Shown here: piece after piece, positions 62,748-64,000 of the stretch
How the letters are laid out: each line of letters opens with the position of its first letter
Position numbering within the stretch: the stretch's first letter is position 1
Notes under the pieces: model-generated
The model's input: only the letters and a program-made list of their open reading frames with translations
What the model was told of the DNA's origin: nothing
Database searches by the model: none
Made by a program: the position numbers and the translations under genes
Origin: Balneola sp.
GTDB taxonomy: Bacteria; Bacteroidota; Rhodothermia; Balneolales; Balneolaceae
Length of the DNA: 64,000 bases
Reading direction: 5' to 3'
NCBI GenBank assembly: GCA_002694685.1
Contig: NZMW01000004.1
Coordinates: forward strand, 616,632 to 680,631

Positions 62748-64000
62748 ATGAAAAAATTAGTTACCCTATTCGCTTTTTTATTGATGGCGACATCCGCCTT
62801 TGCACAGGATGAATTTGCCTTCGAACGTTTTCAATTTCACGCTGACCTAAATTATGATTCCGGCATCACTTCACCGGCCGAATATTTGGGTTACGAACTT
62901 GGTAAGGAATATACCTTCCATCATAAAGTGATGGATTACTTCAAGAAGCTGGATGAGGAATCCGACAAGCTGACTCTTCATAAATATGCCACAACCTACG
63001 AAGGCCGTGATTTATACTATGCGGTAATCAGCTCGGAGGAAAATCAGGGAAACATTGATGCTATTCGCCAAGCAAACCTGTCGCTGGCTAATAACCCTGA
63101 GTCCACAACAATTGATGACAAACCGGTGGTGGTTTGGATGAGTTATAATGTTCATGGGAATGAGCCTTCAAGCAGTGAGGCGGCTATGCAAACAGCATAT
63201 CGCCTGGTAGCAGGAGCCGATCAAGAAACTGTAAACTGGCTGGATAATGCTGTAGTGGTGATTGACCCCATGATGAATCCGGATGGCAGAGATCGCTATG
63301 TGTATTGGTACAAATCATCTCGCGCCAACATTTTAAATACTGATGCCAATGATCTGGAGCATGATGAAATTTGGCCGGGCGGACGAACCAATCATTACTG
63401 GTTTGATTTAAATCGTGATTGGGTATGGCTGGTTCACCCAGAGTCACAAGGAAGAATAGCGGCCTATCAAGAATGGATGCCGCAAGTGCATATGGATTTT
63501 CACGAGCAGGGTTTTAATAACAACTATTTTGCAATGCCGGGCACTACTCCAAGAAATCTTGAATTGCCTGCTGATTATGATAAATGGGCGGACGCTTTTG
63601 GTCGTGGTTTGATTGAAGAGTTTGACGAAGCGAATGTAAACTATGCAACCCGTGAGGCATTTGATTTCTTTTATCCTGGGTATGGTTCTTCTTACCCAAG
63701 CGTGATGGGAGGAATTGGAATGTTGGCTGAGCAGGGTGGTCACAGCCGAGGAGGGCGTGCCGTTGAAACTGATGATGAATATGTACTAACACTCCGACAA
63801 CGTGTTTTTGATCACTACACGAATGGAGTTTCAATCGTTAAAACAGCTGCCGAAAATAAAGAAGGGCTGCTTAGCTACTTCAAGAATTCGGTATCTCAGT
63901 CTTCCCAAAAAGGAAATACCAAAGCATACATTCTACCAAATGATGAGAATGATTATACCTATCAGGTAGTAAATATGTTAATGAAGCATGGGGTGAAAGT
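62748..64000 (+). CDS. M14-family zinc carboxypeptidase, 3' truncated
   Basis: The frame runs from the ATG at 62748 through the window end, so only about 417 residues are seen. Signal peptide (MKKLVTLFAFLLMATSAFAQ). M14 zinc ligands: HGNE in WMSYNVHGNEPSSSEA, and the distal His in VHMDFHEQG. DLNRDW supplies the Asn-Arg substrate pair. It removes C-terminal residues or acts on cell-wall peptides outside the cytoplasm; subtype cannot be fixed without the C-terminus. Confidence 0.9.
   Translation, partial: MKKLVTLFAFLLMATSAFAQDEFAFERFQFHADLNYDSGITSPAEYLGYELGKEYTFHHKVMDYFKKLDEESDKLTLHKYATTYEGRDLYYAVISSEENQGNIDAIRQANLSLANNPESTTIDDKPVVVWMSYNVHGNEPSSSEAAMQTAYRLVAGADQETVNWLDNAVVVIDPMMNPDGRDRYVYWYKSSRANILNTDANDLEHDEIWPGGRTNHYWFDLNRDWVWLVHPESQGRIAAYQEWMPQVHMDFHEQGFNNNYFAMPGTTPRNLELPADYDKWADAFGRGLIEEFDEANVNYATREAFDFFYPGYGSSYPSVMGGIGMLAEQGGHSRGGRAVETDDEYVLTLRQRVFDHYTNGVSIVKTAAENKEGLLSYFKNSVSQSSQKGNTKAYILPNDENDYTYQVVNMLMKHGVK

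Noticed and set aside
1-64000. tRNA, rRNA, prophage or plasmid-type genes
   Set aside because: I read the spacers for tRNA-like cloverleaf ends and phage or conjugation genes and saw none; this is a by-eye search and could miss a divergent tRNA.

Overview
The window reads as a chromosomal segment of a moderately AT-rich, Gram-negative member of the Bacteroidota/Balneolota group, most likely Balneolaceae (Balneola/Gracilimonas/Rhodohalobacter-like). This is inferred from PorV/PorQ-type outer-membrane barrels, a zinc-finger-less AccD, a class II ribonucleotide reductase, a secreted DPP-IV and M14 peptidase set, and promoters of the TAnnTTTG (-7) type. It holds about 52 protein genes. I found no rRNA, tRNA or CRISPR array. 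The first and last genes are cut by the window edges.

Layout. 1-8.1 kb: two orphan PAS/GAF sensor histidine kinases, a Gfo/Idh/MocA oxidoreductase, an anchored amidase and small exported or membrane proteins. 8.1-14.7 kb: a vitamin B12 block, in which a consensus promoter and an adenosylcobalamin riboswitch precede a BtuB-like TonB receptor, followed by the B12-dependent ribonucleotide reductase nrdJ. The AT-rich leader of nrdJ carries DnaA boxes. 14.7-19.4 kb: repeat-rich spacer, ppa, a CDF transporter, phhA, rnd, and a small membrane protein/XRE regulator pair with an operator sitting in its promoter. 19.4-21.6 kb: a sulfide/sulfur-trafficking operon (SQR-like, TusE, DsrE). 21.7-28 kb: aldo/keto reductase, DUF4212/sodium symporter pair, DUF1499, LOG and cysteine desulfurase.

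28-38.9 kb: pgk between two related PorV-like barrels, an AI-2E-type permease, MFS, two CPBP proteases, an NTF2-like protein, pheA and a porin. 39-49 kb: YoaP-like acetyltransferase, xseA, a REP-type mobile element with its Y1 transposase, pyrC, tsaB, accD, DPP-IV, obg and dprA. 49-56.7 kb: a baeRF-type protein, a phosphosugar mutase, an nfeD/SPFH/SPFH operon and an MsbA-like ABC exporter. 56.7-64 kb: a heptanucleotide repeat, two paralogous membrane-anchored proteins built from exact 30-residue repeats, a beta-propeller lipoprotein, threonine/serine dehydratase, an AsmA-like protein and an M14 carboxypeptidase.

The least explained parts are the pair of 30-residue-repeat proteins, the DnaA-box leader of nrdJ, the REP/RAYT element and other palindromic repeats, and the structured leader in front of the baeRF gene. 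Functional links inferred from context: B12 uptake with B12-dependent DNA precursor synthesis, phenylalanine synthesis (pheA) with its hydroxylation (phhA), and sulfide oxidation with sulfur relay.
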